A DNA stretch of 64,000 nt from Arthrobacter sp. PGP41 (GCF_002953935.1 NZ_CP026514.1:4206238-4270237), one strand, 5' to 3'; positions 44,560 through 54,103 are shown, counted from the stretch's first letter. The notes: generated from the letters alone by a model not told the origin. A program made the numbers and translations.

Positions 44560-44697
44560 CTACCGCGTACCGCCGATCTGCTGGTGCATCAGGACGAAGA
44601 CGTCTTCGCGCTGCTTCTCCAGCAGGGGTTCGTTGATCAGCCTCCTGCCGCTGCGCCGGCCTTGTGCCGGCAGCAGGAGTTTCCGGAACTTTCTCAT
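44560..44697 (-). CDS. Candidate small protein (45 aa) with very strong Shine-Dalgarno
   Basis: Short ORF beginning MRKFRKLLLPAQGRRSGRRL and ending Q-Q-I-G-G-T-R. The Shine-Dalgarno AAAAGGAGGTGAT lies directly before it with AGGAGG eight bases from the ATG, close to a full complement of the 16S rRNA 3' end. The first 20 residues carry eight Arg/Lys; the second half is acidic-basic and helical. No family is recognised. It precedes the mannosyltransferase gene by 86 bases, so it could be an ordinary small protein or a translated leader. It is too short for routine gene calling. Confidence 0.6.
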   Translation of the reverse strand: MRKFRKLLLPAQGRRSGRRLINEPLLEKQREDVFVLMHQQIGGTR

Positions 44698-44981
44698 GGG
44701 TATCACCTCCTTTTGTACTGGCTGGCCCGCAAACCGGGCGCGGCAATTAATCCCTTTTCGCTAAATGCAATTGGGACTGGAATTAGGGCGCAAAAAACGC
44801 GCTTAGGAATAACCGGGATTAGGCAGAATTGCCGAACAAAACAGCGCGCGGACCGTTGGTTGGCAAGGCAGGGGGCACAGCGGGCTAAGGAAAGAGCGTG
44901 GCTCCGGCTTTACGGGCCGGCTCAGGGGTCCTGGCTATGGCGTTGCACGTGGGAGGATGTGTCCACCCAAACCAAGCAAGG

Positions 44982-45077
44982 CTAGGAGCCCGCGTGTCCC
45001 CAAAATGGGCGCGCAAAAGCATCAGAGGCCGGGGCCGCGGTGACGTTCATCTTCCGTCCGCTAGTCAAAGTAATCAT
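44982..45077 (-). CDS. Candidate small peptide (31 aa) with strong Shine-Dalgarno
   Basis: Short ORF beginning MITLTSGRKMNVTAAPASD and ending F-W-G-H-A-G-S. The Shine-Dalgarno AAAAGGAGGT lies eight bases upstream, nearly the same context as the small ORF at 44560-44697, 285 bases downstream. No known precursor-peptide leader is recognised, and no modification enzyme is adjacent. It may be a leader peptide or a functional small peptide. Confidence 0.5.
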   Translation of the reverse strand: MITLTSGRKMNVTAAPASDAFARPFWGHAGS

Positions 45078-45241
45078 TTTCCCAACCTCCTTTTCTGCTC
45101 TGCCATTGCTTAGGCCTTGGGCCTTGCAACATGCGCCGATACCCCCGGCAGACGCCCTGGGGTCAGGAACAAAACTACACTATGGCGAAGTATATCCGCC
45201 AGTAAGAAAACAAAAATAAATCCAACAAATTCCAGAAACCT

Positions 45242-45826
45242 TTAAAGGCCCCAGCGGACAATAGCGGGTGTCCTTTTGTCCCAGCCCAGCGTGCAGACCT
45301 TGGCGGTGCCCAGAATGAAATGGCGGCCTTCCATGGGCGGCAATTCCAGCCAACGCGCCGTGAGGATTCTCGAGAAGTGGCCGTGGGCCACAATCAGCAC
45401 GTTATCCATGCCGGATTCCAGCACCCGGCCAATGATTTTGTCCGCCCTGGCCGCAACCTCGTCCAGCGTTTCGCCATTGGGAACCCCGTGCGTCCAGATC
45501 AGGTAGTCGGGGTTGTCCTTTCGGATCAGGTCGGAGCTGATGCCTTCGTAGTCGCCATAGTTCCATTCGACGGCAAGGGGTTCATGCTGGGCATCAGGGA
45601 AGCCGGCCAGCTCTGCTGTCCGCCGTGCCCGCCGCAGGGGAGACGTGAGCACCAGGTCGAAGTCGACGGGATCCAAGACCTTACGGGCCTCCACGGCCTG
45701 CTGTTCGCCCTCGACAGTCAACGGAAGATCCGTGAGCCCGGTGTACTGGCCGCTCTTGGACCATTCGGTCTCGCCGTGGCGGAGGATCCACAGCTGAGGG
45801 CGCGGGGCAAGGGCGGGAATTGTCAC
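45242..45826 (-). CDS. Histidine phosphatase family protein
   Basis: A 194-residue phosphoglycerate-mutase-like phosphatase. The phospho-accepting histidine is in L-R-H-G-E-T-E-W and the second catalytic histidine is in V-A-H-G-H-F-S-R. Its start overlaps the stop of the upstream cca gene as ATGA (45823-45826). The substrate of this branch (small phospho-sugars or broad specificity) is not resolved by sequence. Expression is coupled with tRNA nucleotidyltransferase. Confidence 0.94.
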   Translation of the reverse strand: MTIPALAPRPQLWILRHGETEWSKSGQYTGLTDLPLTVEGEQQAVEARKVLDPVDFDLVLTSPLRRARRTAELAGFPDAQHEPLAVEWNYGDYEGISSDLIRKDNPDYLIWTHGVPNGETLDEVAARADKIIGRVLESGMDNVLIVAHGHFSRILTARWLELPPMEGRHFILGTAKVCTLGWDKRTPAIVRWGL

Positions 45827-47379
45827 TTGGACTCCTCAGAAGGGAAAGGCTCGACGGCGGCGGGAGGCGTTCCAGCCTTCGCCGCGGCAGGTGCGGGTGC
45901 GGGATCGGCTTCAACGGACGCGGGTTCAGCTTCATCCGGGGTGGATTCCGGTTGTTGGGTCCACCAGCGGAGGAGCCGTGCTTCCGCTACTTCCGTGGGC
46001 AGGGGCCCGTTCTCCATCCGCTCATTCAGCAGGAACTTGTAGGCGCGGCCCACCACCGGCCCTGGTTTGAGCCCCAGCAGGGCCATGATCCGGGCCCCGT
46101 CCAGATCGGGGCGGACAGCCTCCAGCGACTCCTGTTCGCGCAGCGCGGCGATGCGGGCTTCGAGGTCGTCATAGGCGAAAGCGAGGCGTTCGGCCTTCCG
46201 CTGGTTGCGGGTGGTGACGTCCGAGCGGGTGAGCCGGTGCAGCCGTTCCAGCAGCGGCCCGGCATCGGTCACGTAGCGGCGGACTGCAGAATCGCTCCAG
46301 CCGGCGTCTCCGTACCCGTAGAAACGCATGTGGAGTTCCACGAGGCGGGCAACAGCTTTGGTGGTGTCGTTGTCGAAGCGCAGCGCCTTCATCCGCTTGG
46401 AGGTGAGCTTGGCTCCCACCATGTCGTGGTGGCGAAAGCTCACGGCGCCGCCCGGTTCAAAGCGGCGCGTAGCCGGCTTACCGACGTCGTGCATTAATGC
46501 TGCGAAGCGCAGCACGAAGTCCGGCCCCGGCACGGAGCCTTCACCGTCCGTCTCCAGCTCCGCTGCCTGCTCCAGGACCTGCAGGGAGTGCTGGTAGACG
46601 TCCTTGTGCCGGTGGTGCTCGTCAGATTCCAGGCGGAGCGCGGAAACCTCAGGCAGCACGAACTCCGCGAGCCCCGTATCCACCAGCAGGTCCACGCCGA
46701 CGCGCGGGCGGGCGCCACAGATGAGTTTGACCAGTTCGTCCCGCACGCGTTCCGCGGAAATGATGGTGATCCGCTCCGCCATCTGCGTCATGGCCCGCCG
46801 GACGTCGTCGTGCACGGATACGCCCAGCTGGGCGGCGAACCGTGCCGCGCGCATCATCCTCAGCGGATCGTCGGAGAAGGACAGCTCGGGTGCCCCCGGG
46901 GTGGCCAGCACGGAGGCATGAAGGTCGCGGACCCCGCCGAAGGGGTCCACCAGTTCCAGTGAGGGCAGCTTCAGGGCCATGGCGTTGATGGTGAAGTCGC
47001 GCCGGAGCAGGTCATCGGTCAAGGACGAACCGAATGCCACCACCGGCTTCCGGGAATCGGGATCGTAGGCCTCTGCCCGGTAGGTGGTGATTTCGATCTG
47101 GAAGCCGGCTTTGCGCATGCCGATCGTGCCAAAGGCCCGGCCGATCTCCCAGTAGTTATCCGCCCACTTCTTGATGAGTGCCACGGTCTGGTCCGGGGTG
47201 GCGTCGGTAGTGAAGTCCAGGTCCGGGGACGTCCGGCCCAGGAAAAGGTCACGCACCGGTCCGCCTACCAGGGACAGTTCGTGGCCGGCGTCCACGAAGC
47301 GCCGGCCGAGCTCCAGGACCACCGGGTCCACTTGGAAATCGACGGTCTGGGAATCAGTCTTGTGATGTGCGTGCGCCAT
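45823..47379 (-). CDS. cca: CCA tRNA nucleotidyltransferase
   Basis: Adds or repairs the 3' CCA end of tRNA. The 518-residue product has the class II head with the G-G-P-V-R-D nucleotide loop and D-L-D-F-T-T catalytic carboxylates. An HD domain (A-L-M-H-D-V-G-K-P-A-T) follows. The last 55 residues form an Ala/Pro/Glu-rich extension, beyond usual family length. Divergent from the NUDIX gene, as is typical of the murJ side of actinobacterial origins. Confidence 0.95.
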   Translation of the reverse strand: MAHAHHKTDSQTVDFQVDPVVLELGRRFVDAGHELSLVGGPVRDLFLGRTSPDLDFTTDATPDQTVALIKKWADNYWEIGRAFGTIGMRKAGFQIEITTYRAEAYDPDSRKPVVAFGSSLTDDLLRRDFTINAMALKLPSLELVDPFGGVRDLHASVLATPGAPELSFSDDPLRMMRAARFAAQLGVSVHDDVRRAMTQMAERITIISAERVRDELVKLICGARPRVGVDLLVDTGLAEFVLPEVSALRLESDEHHRHKDVYQHSLQVLEQAAELETDGEGSVPGPDFVLRFAALMHDVGKPATRRFEPGGAVSFRHHDMVGAKLTSKRMKALRFDNDTTKAVARLVELHMRFYGYGDAGWSDSAVRRYVTDAGPLLERLHRLTRSDVTTRNQRKAERLAFAYDDLEARIAALREQESLEAVRPDLDGARIMALLGLKPGPVVGRAYKFLLNERMENGPLPTEVAEARLLRWWTQQPESTPDEAEPASVEADPAPAPAAAKAGTPPAAVEPFPSEESK

Positions 47380-47538
47380 AGTTACTTAAGCTTGGCAGAA
47401 ATCAGCGTGTCGGCAGGCCAAATTGGGGTCAAGATCGCACGGAATCGCTCGGTGCACGGCAAAGTGCGTCATATGCCGTCCATGTTGGTGTCATGTTCCG
47501 GTCATCACGAACGGGCAACAGTCGTTAGAGTGGACTCC

Positions 47539-48087
47539 ATGGCCCATCCAGTACCGAGCGCTCCCGGCAGGAGGACAAACGCGCCAAAGCCATCGGCAAT
47601 TGGTGCGCACGTTGCGCCTGCCCAGCATTCGGCACCGGCATCCCTGCCTACGGTGGAGGAGGTCTCCGCCGGCGGCGTCGTGGTGGACACGTCCGACGCC
47701 GAATTGAGGGTTGCGATTATCGCCCGCCTTAATCGCGGCGGGCGCCTGGAGTGGTGCCTTCCCAAGGGCCACCCGGAGGGCAAAGAAAACAACGAGCAAG
47801 CCGCGGTCCGCGAAATTGCCGAGGAGACCGGCATCGAAGGCGACATCCTCGCACCGCTGGGAAGCATCGACTACTGGTTTACCGTCAGCGGCCATCGAGT
47901 GCACAAGACGGTCCATCACTACCTCCTGCGAGCCACCGGCGGCGAGCTCACCATCGAGAACGATCCGGACCAGGAAGCCGTGGACGTGGCCTGGGTTCCC
48001 ATCCAGGAACTGGCGCGCAAGCTGTCCTTCCCCAATGAGCGCCGGATCGCCGATCTGGCCAGGGACGTCCTTCCCGGGCACCTTTAG
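47539..48087 (+). CDS. NUDIX hydrolase
   Basis: A 182-residue pyrophosphohydrolase. The Nudix box runs G-H-P-E-G-K-E, then R-E-I-A-E-E-T-G-I, within a beta-fold starting E-V-S-A-G-G-V-V. The first 45 residues are Pro/Ala-rich and probably disordered; the ATG at 47539 is the most conservative start (a weak GGA lies just upstream). Divergent from cca and upstream of murJ, the conserved actinobacterial arrangement. The hydrolysed substrate is not known; relatives act on oxidised or dinucleoside polyphosphates. Confidence 0.93.
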   Translation: MAHPVPSAPGRRTNAPKPSAIGAHVAPAQHSAPASLPTVEEVSAGGVVVDTSDAELRVAIIARLNRGGRLEWCLPKGHPEGKENNEQAAVREIAEETGIEGDILAPLGSIDYWFTVSGHRVHKTVHHYLLRATGGELTIENDPDQEAVDVAWVPIQELARKLSFPNERRIADLARDVLPGHL

Positions 48088-48150
48088 GGCTGCAGCCGCT
48101 CCGGGCAGCCGGTGCCTGCATTGCGGCTTTAACTGCCTTTGAGTGAGACG

Positions 48151-50319
48151 ATGAACCCGATGTCAGCTACCAACTTTCCTTCCGATAAAGCCGGCCCGCC
48201 CGGCGATGCCGTCCCTGACGGCGTTCCCCCCGTGCCGGCCGGCGCGGACAGTTCCCCGGGCGGCACGGTTGCCAGCGAAACCAGGTCCAGCGCCATCATG
48301 GCTGCCGGGACACTCGTCTCGCGGTTCCTGGGCTTCGGAAAGACCTGGATGCTGGGCACCGCCCTGGGTCTTGGCTCCACCGTCAATGACACCTTCATTA
48401 ACGCGAACAACCTGCCCAACCTGATCTTCCTGCTGGTTGCCGGCGGCGTGTTCAACGCCGTCCTGGTGCCGCAGATCATCAAGGCAAGCAAGGCTCCGGA
48501 CAGGGGAGCGGACTACATCAGCCGGCTGCTGACGCTGGCTGTGCTCCTCCTGCTGGGCCTGACCGCCCTAGTAACCCTGGCGGCGCCGTGGGTCATTGAA
48601 CTCACCACGCAGGGATACTCTCCGTCGCAGAAGGCGTTGGCAATCACCTTTGCTTTCTGGTGCCTTCCGCAGATCTTCTTCTACGGCCTTTACGCCCTCC
48701 TCACCCAGGTCCTGAACGCCAACGGGGCGTTTGGCCCCGCCATGTGGGCACCCATCCTCAACAACGTGGTGGCCATCGCCGGCCTGGGCATGTTCATCTG
48801 GATCTTCGGTGCGAACGAGCTGAATCCGCACACCCTGGACAACTGGGGCGATACCCAGACCCTGCTGGTGGCCGGGTTCTCCACCATCGGCGTGGTGTCC
48901 CAGACAGCCATCCTGATGATCCCCGTTTTCCGGCTGCGGCTGGGACTCCGCCCGCGGTTCGGCTGGCGGGGCGTGGGACTGGGCCAGGCAGCCAAGCTGA
49001 GCGTCTGGACCCTGCTGACTGCCGCCGTCGGGCAGCTCGCCTTCCTGTACGTCATGCGCATCGCCACCATCCCGGGAGCGGAACGCATCCGGCTGCAGCA
49101 GGCGGGAGACCCGGCCGCGAACATGCTGCCCGGCAACGCAGTGCTGGAGGTGGCCAGCCAGCTGTACCTGCTGCCGCACTCCATCATCGCGCTGTCACTG
49201 GCCACGGTGCTGTTCAACCGGATGACCCGGGCTTCGCAGGACGGAAACCACGACGAACTGCGCGACGCACTCTCGCACGGCCTGCGGACCATGGCGGTTG
49301 CCACCGTGTTTGGCGCCCTGGCCCTCTTTGCCCTCGCCGGGCCCCTGGGCATGTTCTTCTCCGGCGGGCTTCGCCAGGATGGCGTAATGCTGGCCCAGAC
49401 GCTGACCATCCTCGCGCTCAGCACGCCGTTCATGAGCGCCAACTTCATGATGTCCCGGGTTTTTTACGCGAATGAGGACGCCCGGACCCCCTTCTACATC
49501 CAGCTGCTCCTGGCTGTTGTCTACGTGGCCGGTGCTTTCGCCATCCAGTTCCTGCCGGTTACCCAGATCATCTACGCGATCGCCGTCCTCTACATGGTGG
49601 GCAATATCCTCTCCGTGGTCATCAGTGCCTGGTTCCTGCGGCGCCTCCTGGGACACCTGGACGGGCCACGGATCGCCAACTCCTACATCCGCATGGGCTA
49701 CGCGGCGCTTGGTTCCGCCATTGCCGGTGCAGGTGCGCTGTGGCTGATGGGCAGTTACAGCCCGGACGGTTTCGCCTGGCGCGACCGGATCACAGCCCTC
49801 ATCACGCTCGTCGTGGTGGGCCCGGTCATGCTGGTGGCCTACTTCTTCCTGCTCAAGCTGTTCCGCGTTGCTGAACTGCGCGACCTGCTCCGCCCCCTCC
49901 TGGGACGGCTGGGCCGCGGCGCACCGCCTGCACCGTCCGCGGAAGCCGGGACCCCGCCGTCGGACTCTTCCCCTGGCGGATCCTCCAGTGAACGACGACG
50001 GCCCGCACCGGAGCGTGCCACCACCTCCGTGGATACCGGGCTCATTCCCCGGATTTCCGGCGAATTCGACGCCGTTTCCTTCAGGGCGGGGCCGGCTCCG
50101 GAACAGGAGGACGCTGAACACCACGCACGGCGGAGGCAGGCGCGCGACGGCGACGGCCCGGCGTCGTCCCACGAGGATTACCTTCCCGCGGAGGACCAGC
50201 CCAGTACGGCCCGGGGAGGTTTGCTGCGGGAAGAAATTCCGCTGCCAGGGCGCCGTACCTTCCAGGGGAAGCCCGGCGAGAACCCCTACTTCAAGCCTCG
50301 GCGCCCCCGAAAAAAGTGA
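48151..50319 (+). CDS. murJ: Lipid II flippase MurJ
   Basis: A roughly 722-residue flippase moving lipid II across the membrane for peptidoglycan synthesis. Residues about 50-555 hold the fourteen-helix MurJ/MviN core; the segment A-G-T-L-V-S-R-F-L-G-F begins the first helix. The last 150 residues are a cytoplasmic Pro/Glu/Ser-rich tail. Some actinobacteria fuse a pseudokinase here; in this genome the kinase-like part is the next gene. The ATG at 48151 has a weak GAGTGAG upstream, and an in-frame TTG at 48139 is also possible. Confidence 0.95.
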   Translation: MNPMSATNFPSDKAGPPGDAVPDGVPPVPAGADSSPGGTVASETRSSAIMAAGTLVSRFLGFGKTWMLGTALGLGSTVNDTFINANNLPNLIFLLVAGGVFNAVLVPQIIKASKAPDRGADYISRLLTLAVLLLLGLTALVTLAAPWVIELTTQGYSPSQKALAITFAFWCLPQIFFYGLYALLTQVLNANGAFGPAMWAPILNNVVAIAGLGMFIWIFGANELNPHTLDNWGDTQTLLVAGFSTIGVVSQTAILMIPVFRLRLGLRPRFGWRGVGLGQAAKLSVWTLLTAAVGQLAFLYVMRIATIPGAERIRLQQAGDPAANMLPGNAVLEVASQLYLLPHSIIALSLATVLFNRMTRASQDGNHDELRDALSHGLRTMAVATVFGALALFALAGPLGMFFSGGLRQDGVMLAQTLTILALSTPFMSANFMMSRVFYANEDARTPFYIQLLLAVVYVAGAFAIQFLPVTQIIYAIAVLYMVGNILSVVISAWFLRRLLGHLDGPRIANSYIRMGYAALGSAIAGAGALWLMGSYSPDGFAWRDRITALITLVVVGPVMLVAYFFLLKLFRVAELRDLLRPLLGRLGRGAPPAPSAEAGTPPSDSSPGGSSSERRRPAPERATTSVDTGLIPRISGEFDAVSFRAGPAPEQEDAEHHARRRQARDGDGPASSHEDYLPAEDQPSTARGGLLREEIPLPGRRTFQGKPGENPYFKPRRPRKK

Positions 50320-50483
50320 CTTTCGAGTCGCTCGCCGCTGCCTTTATCCAGGGAGCAAGGGGCGCAATCGGCTAGGATCGAGAAGGTACAGGGGTAGTTG
50401 CATCCAGGGCCAGCCGCCCGGCGGCTTCTGGATGGCGGTTGCATCATTCAAGCCGGCACTCCCGGACAGTCTAGGAGGAACAC

Positions 50484-52052
50484 GTGTCCAACCCGATCGA
50501 TGTCGGATCAGTACTGGGCGGCCGTTACAAGGTCACCGCCACTGTATTGGCCTCGCACGACCACGATCTGGTGCTGGACGGTGTGGACCAGGTCCTGAAC
50601 CGTCCCGTCAGCATCCTCGTTGCCGGGCCCGGCAACACTGAACAGGTTGCCCAGAGCGCCCGGGAAGTGGCCACCGGTGAACGGCCCGGCACCGTCCAGG
50701 TCCTGGACCTTGGCATGACCGAGGCTGCCACCTACCTCATCACCAACCACACGTCGGCTGCGGATCTGCTTGACCTGGTGGTTGCGTCGAATCCGCCGTA
50801 CGTGGAACCCTTTTTCACCGACACGCTGGGCAGCGAAATCTTCGGCCAGCCGAGGTCTCACGAACCCGAGCCCTACGACGATGAAGACCACATTGAAGCG
50901 GGCTACATCAAGTACTCGGACACACACCCAAGCCAGGTGGACCCCTATCGGCAGGCACCGGCTGTGCCGCCGAAACCGCCCGCGAAGCCAGCAGCGTCGC
51001 CTTCCTCCGCCCGCAAGTCCGCCGGGGCCTCCGCAGTGGGCGGGGCAGCCACCGTGGGTGGAGCGTTGGGCGGTGCTGCCGGGGCTGGCTCCGGAGCCCG
51101 TAACGCCAGCGAAGCCGCAACCCGCGCTACTGCGCTGAACACCGGCCAGGCACGGGACCAGCAGGTCCCGACTCCCGGAAACGTGGAGGGCACTCCAGGC
51201 GGAAGGCCGAAAGTGTCCCTATGGTCCGATGCCGACTACGCCTACGCCGAGGACCAGCCTTCCGGGACCGCGCCGGTTGAAGACGAACCCCAAACGGCCA
51301 ACAAGAAGCCATCCTCTTTTGCGCGCTCCGCCGCGCCTACTGCCGCGGCTGCTGCGTTTGACAGCCAAGGCGAGTATGACGATGACCGTGACGAGGCCGG
51401 ACGCGAGCCCAGGTCAATGCGATGGCTCGTAGGCGGGTTGCTCGCTGTGGTCCTCATTGCCGGTCTTGTTTTCGCCGTGACCAATTTGGGCAGCCTTTTC
51501 TCCCCGCAGCCGCAGGCCGGCTCCCCCGCCCCTGCCACCAACGGCGGTGCCCCGGAAACCACGGCACCCGGAACACAAGCGCCCTCATCGGCTGCTCCTG
51601 CCGCCCCGCCTGCAATTGAAAACATCAGCAGGCAGGGGAGCTTCGATTTCGCGGCCACCTTCGATGGTGACTTGGTGAAGGCCTATGACGGAAACGCTGC
51701 CAGCTACTGGTCGGACATGGAGTTTGCCACCGAAAACTGGGGCGGACTGGCACCCCAGGGCGTCCCGCTGGTGGTAAAGCTTAAGAAGCCCGCCAAGGTT
51801 TCCTCCATCACGCTCTCGCAGTTGGGAGGGGCCGGTGGCAACATCACGGTATACACCAACGACCGGCCCGCCCTGGATGGTGCCAAAGCCGTAGGGACCA
51901 ACAGCTTCACGTCAACGGACCTGACAATGCCTTTGGCCGAGCCGGTCCAGGCACAGTACGTGATTGTCTCCATCAACTCACTGCCACGGCTTGCTGCTCC
52001 TAAGACGCGCTACGGTTACGGCGTCCGACTCGCGGAGATCAAGGTCCAGTAA
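50484..52052 (+). CDS. Membrane-anchored pseudokinase-like protein, probable MurJ partner
   Basis: A 522-residue protein. The N-terminal 90 residues (G-S-V-L-G-G-R-Y-K-V-T-A-T-V-L) resemble the glycine-rich loop and N-lobe of a Ser/Thr kinase, but no HRD or DFG motif is present, so it is a degenerate kinase fragment. A long Ala/Pro-rich cytoplasmic linker follows, then one transmembrane helix (about 312-334: W-L-V-G-G-L-L-A-V-V-L-I-A-G), then an extracellular F5/8-type-C-like beta-sandwich (about 370-522). It begins 164 bases after murJ on the same strand. In mycobacteria MviN carries such a pseudokinase as a fused domain. Confidence 0.85.
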   Translation: MSNPIDVGSVLGGRYKVTATVLASHDHDLVLDGVDQVLNRPVSILVAGPGNTEQVAQSAREVATGERPGTVQVLDLGMTEAATYLITNHTSAADLLDLVVASNPPYVEPFFTDTLGSEIFGQPRSHEPEPYDDEDHIEAGYIKYSDTHPSQVDPYRQAPAVPPKPPAKPAASPSSARKSAGASAVGGAATVGGALGGAAGAGSGARNASEAATRATALNTGQARDQQVPTPGNVEGTPGGRPKVSLWSDADYAYAEDQPSGTAPVEDEPQTANKKPSSFARSAAPTAAAAAFDSQGEYDDDRDEAGREPRSMRWLVGGLLAVVLIAGLVFAVTNLGSLFSPQPQAGSPAPATNGGAPETTAPGTQAPSSAAPAAPPAIENISRQGSFDFAATFDGDLVKAYDGNAASYWSDMEFATENWGGLAPQGVPLVVKLKKPAKVSSITLSQLGGAGGNITVYTNDRPALDGAKAVGTNSFTSTDLTMPLAEPVQAQYVIVSINSLPRLAAPKTRYGYGVRLAEIKVQ

Positions 52053-52223
52053 ACTCCATCTATGTGAGGGGCGGCAGCTGCAGTGGAGTGGGCTGTTGCG
52101 TTGGTTGTCGCCGCCCACGGCTGGGGCAGGCGCGGCGCCTGCGCGGTTGGACTGTAACCTTGGAAGAGCGCCTCCGGTGACTGCTGTCCGCTGTCCGCCG
52201 GCGTTTCACCACTGCCAGGCGCC

Positions 52224-52249
52224 GGAATATTCAGGATCAAGTAACAGTT
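52224..52249 (+). promoter_or_regulatory. SigR/SigH-type promoter of trxB
   Basis: GGAAT at 52224-52228 and GTT at 52247-52249, separated by 18 bases. This matches the oxidative-stress (SigR/SigH) promoter consensus of actinobacteria (GGAAT-N18-GTT). It would give a leader of about 55 bases before the trxB start. Confidence 0.7.
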
Positions 52250-52309
52250 GTGCCATGTGGCCGGCCTCCACGGGGAGGCGCGTCAAATAAGGAAGAGGTT
52301 CACCGTTCA

Positions 52310-53266
52310 GTGACCATCGCAGAAAACACCGCGTCCGAAGTACGTGATGTCATCATTGTGGGCTCTGGCCCGGCTGGTTACACGGCAGCTGTCTACACCG
52401 CCCGTGCCAACCTCAAACCGCTTTTGCTTGCTGGCTCCGTCACCGCCGGCGGTGAGCTGATGAACACCACCGACGTCGAGAATTATCCCGGCTTCCCGGA
52501 AGGGATCATGGGCCCGGACCTGATGGAGAACTTCGAGAAGCAGGCCGCACGCTTTGGCACGGAGATCCAGTTTGAGGACGTGACTTCGCTTCACCTCGAA
52601 GGTTCCGTAAAAACGGTGACCATCGCCACGGGTGAGAGCTTCCGTGCGAAGGCAATCATCCTCTCTACGGGGTCCGCTTACCGGGAACTCGGGCTGCCGA
52701 ACGAAAAGCGCCTGTCTGGCCACGGCGTTAGCTGGTGTGCAACCTGTGACGGTTTCTTCTTCAAAGACCAAGACATTGCTGTGATCGGCGGGGGAGACTC
52801 CGCGATGGAGGAAGCACTGTTCCTCACCAAGTTCGCGAAAACGGTGACGGTTGTCCACCGGCGCGACACCCTGAAGGCATCCAAGATCATGGCCGACCGC
52901 GCTTTGGCCCACGAAAAGATCAACTTCATCTGGAATAGCACCGTGGATGACGTCGTGGGCGAGGATAAAGTCAGCGGCCTGAAGCTGAGGAACCTCGTTG
53001 ACGGGACAGTTTCCGATCTTTCGGTGACCGGCGTATTCGTGGCCATCGGCAACGACCCCAGGACGGAGCTTGTCAAGGATGTCCTTGACCTGACACCCGA
53101 GGGAACCATTGCTGTCGAAGGCCGGAGTTCGAAGACAAGCATCCCCGGGGTTTTCGCCGCCGGCGACGTTGTTGACCCCACTTATCGCCAAGCTATTACG
53201 GCATCCGGCTCCGGTTGTGTAGCTGCAATTGATGTTGAGCACTACCTGGCAGATTTGCCCGCATAA
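52310..53266 (+). CDS. trxB: Thioredoxin-disulfide reductase
   Basis: An FAD/NADPH enzyme of 318 residues that reduces thioredoxin. The FAD motif [10 protein letters not shown] is near the N-terminus, the redox pair is Cys143-A-T-Cys146, and the NADPH motif is [10 protein letters not shown]. The GTG start at 52310 begins [18 protein letters not shown] lies about 11 bases upstream. It precedes trxA by 37 bases, and a SigR-type promoter upstream suggests thiol-oxidative stress control. Confidence 0.97.
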   Translation: MTIAENTASEVRDVIIVGSGPAGYTAAVYTARANLKPLLLAGSVTAGGELMNTTDVENYPGFPEGIMGPDLMENFEKQAARFGTEIQFEDVTSLHLEGSVKTVTIATGESFRAKAIILSTGSAYRELGLPNEKRLSGHGVSWCATCDGFFFKDQDIAVIGGGDSAMEEALFLTKFAKTVTVVHRRDTLKASKIMADRALAHEKINFIWNSTVDDVVGEDKVSGLKLRNLVDGTVSDLSVTGVFVAIGNDPRTELVKDVLDLTPEGTIAVEGRSSKTSIPGVFAAGDVVDPTYRQAITASGSGCVAAIDVEHYLADLPA

Positions 53267-53303
53267 TCATCGCAAACAGTATCCGAAGAGAGAGACAAGG
53301 GTT

Positions 53304-53630
53304 ATGAGTAACGCCAAAGACGTAACAGACGCTAGCTTCAGCACGGACGTTCTTTCCTCCGACAAGCCGGTTATTGTTGATTTCTGGGCCGAATGGTGCG
53401 GCCCGTGCCGCAAGCTCGGCCCTATCCTGGACGAAATTTCGGTGGAATATAGCGAGAAGGTTGATGTCGTCAAGGTGAACGTGGACGACAATCCATCCAT
53501 CGCCGCCGAATACGGCATCACCTCCATCCCTGCTGTGTACCTGTTCCAGGGTGGTGAAGTGAAGAACACCGTTATTGGAGCTAAGCCGAAACAGTTCTTC
53601 GAAAAGGAATTCGCTGACGTCCTGTCCTAG
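53304..53630 (+). CDS. trxA: Thioredoxin
   Basis: A 108-residue thioredoxin with active site Cys32-G-P-Cys35 in the usual position after D-F-W-A-E-W, and a cis-proline segment T-S-I-P-A-V. It reduces protein disulfides and is reduced by TrxB. It follows trxB in the same operon and ends just before an intrinsic terminator. The ribosome binding site is weak but the family start is clear. Confidence 0.97.
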   Translation: MSNAKDVTDASFSTDVLSSDKPVIVDFWAEWCGPCRKLGPILDEISVEYSEKVDVVKVNVDDNPSIAAEYGITSIPAVYLFQGGEVKNTVIGAKPKQFFEKEFADVLS

Positions 53631-53652
53631 GGTCCGCGCTTTCAGCAGTTTA

Positions 53653-53686
53653 GAAGTGGCCACTGCCTTCCGGCGGTGGCCACTTC
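53653..53686 (+). terminator. Intrinsic terminator after trxA
   Basis: Perfect 11-base arms GAAGTGGCCAC (53653-53663) and GTGGCCACTTC (53676-53686), followed by TTTG on the plus strand, 22 bases after the trxA stop. Confidence 0.8.
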
Positions 53687-53786
53687 TTTGCTTCGGGCAT
53701 TCTGGCGGTGCGCTCTGTGGCATGACAGGCCGACGAGCCCGGGGCTGACATCGGTGCCAGTTCGAGCCAGTCAGTGCGTCCTCTGT

Positions 53787-53800
53787 GTTTCACGTGAAAC
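53787..53800. promoter_or_regulatory. parS: parS site 1
   Basis: Exact 14-base core GTTTCACGTGAAAC of the ParB-binding palindrome. Confidence 0.9.
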
Positions 53801-54089
53801 GGTGCCGGTACGCGGCTGGCCGCAGTACTGAGAAGCAGCGTTTCTTTTTTGGGGGGCGGGGTCCAGCGAAAGGGAGCCCGCATTCCTTGCTGGAGTCAGT
53901 CGCTTCCGGGCAGGGTACGGCCACGGAGCCACACCACGACACACCACGCCACGCCACGCATGAATTCATCGCGTTTCTTTCGATGATCGGGAGGGAGGCC
54001 ACCGTACTTCGCAAACAAGGTGACGAGATTTAGTACTGCGCATACCCTCTCTTGGTTCATTCGGCCTTGGCTGCAGACCAGACCAGTCC

Positions 54090-54103
54090 GTTTCACGTGA
54101 AAC
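54090..54103. promoter_or_regulatory. parS: parS site 2
   Basis: Exact 14-base core GTTTCACGTGAAAC, 303 bases from site 1. Confidence 0.9.

Noticed and set aside
44483..44746. 87-codon minus-strand open frame overlapping the small ORF
   Set aside because: The strong Shine-Dalgarno at 44698-44714 points to the other frame starting at 44697; this one has none.
44584..44985. 133-codon plus-strand open frame antisense to the small ORFs
   Set aside because: No ribosome binding site and no domain; an antisense shadow.
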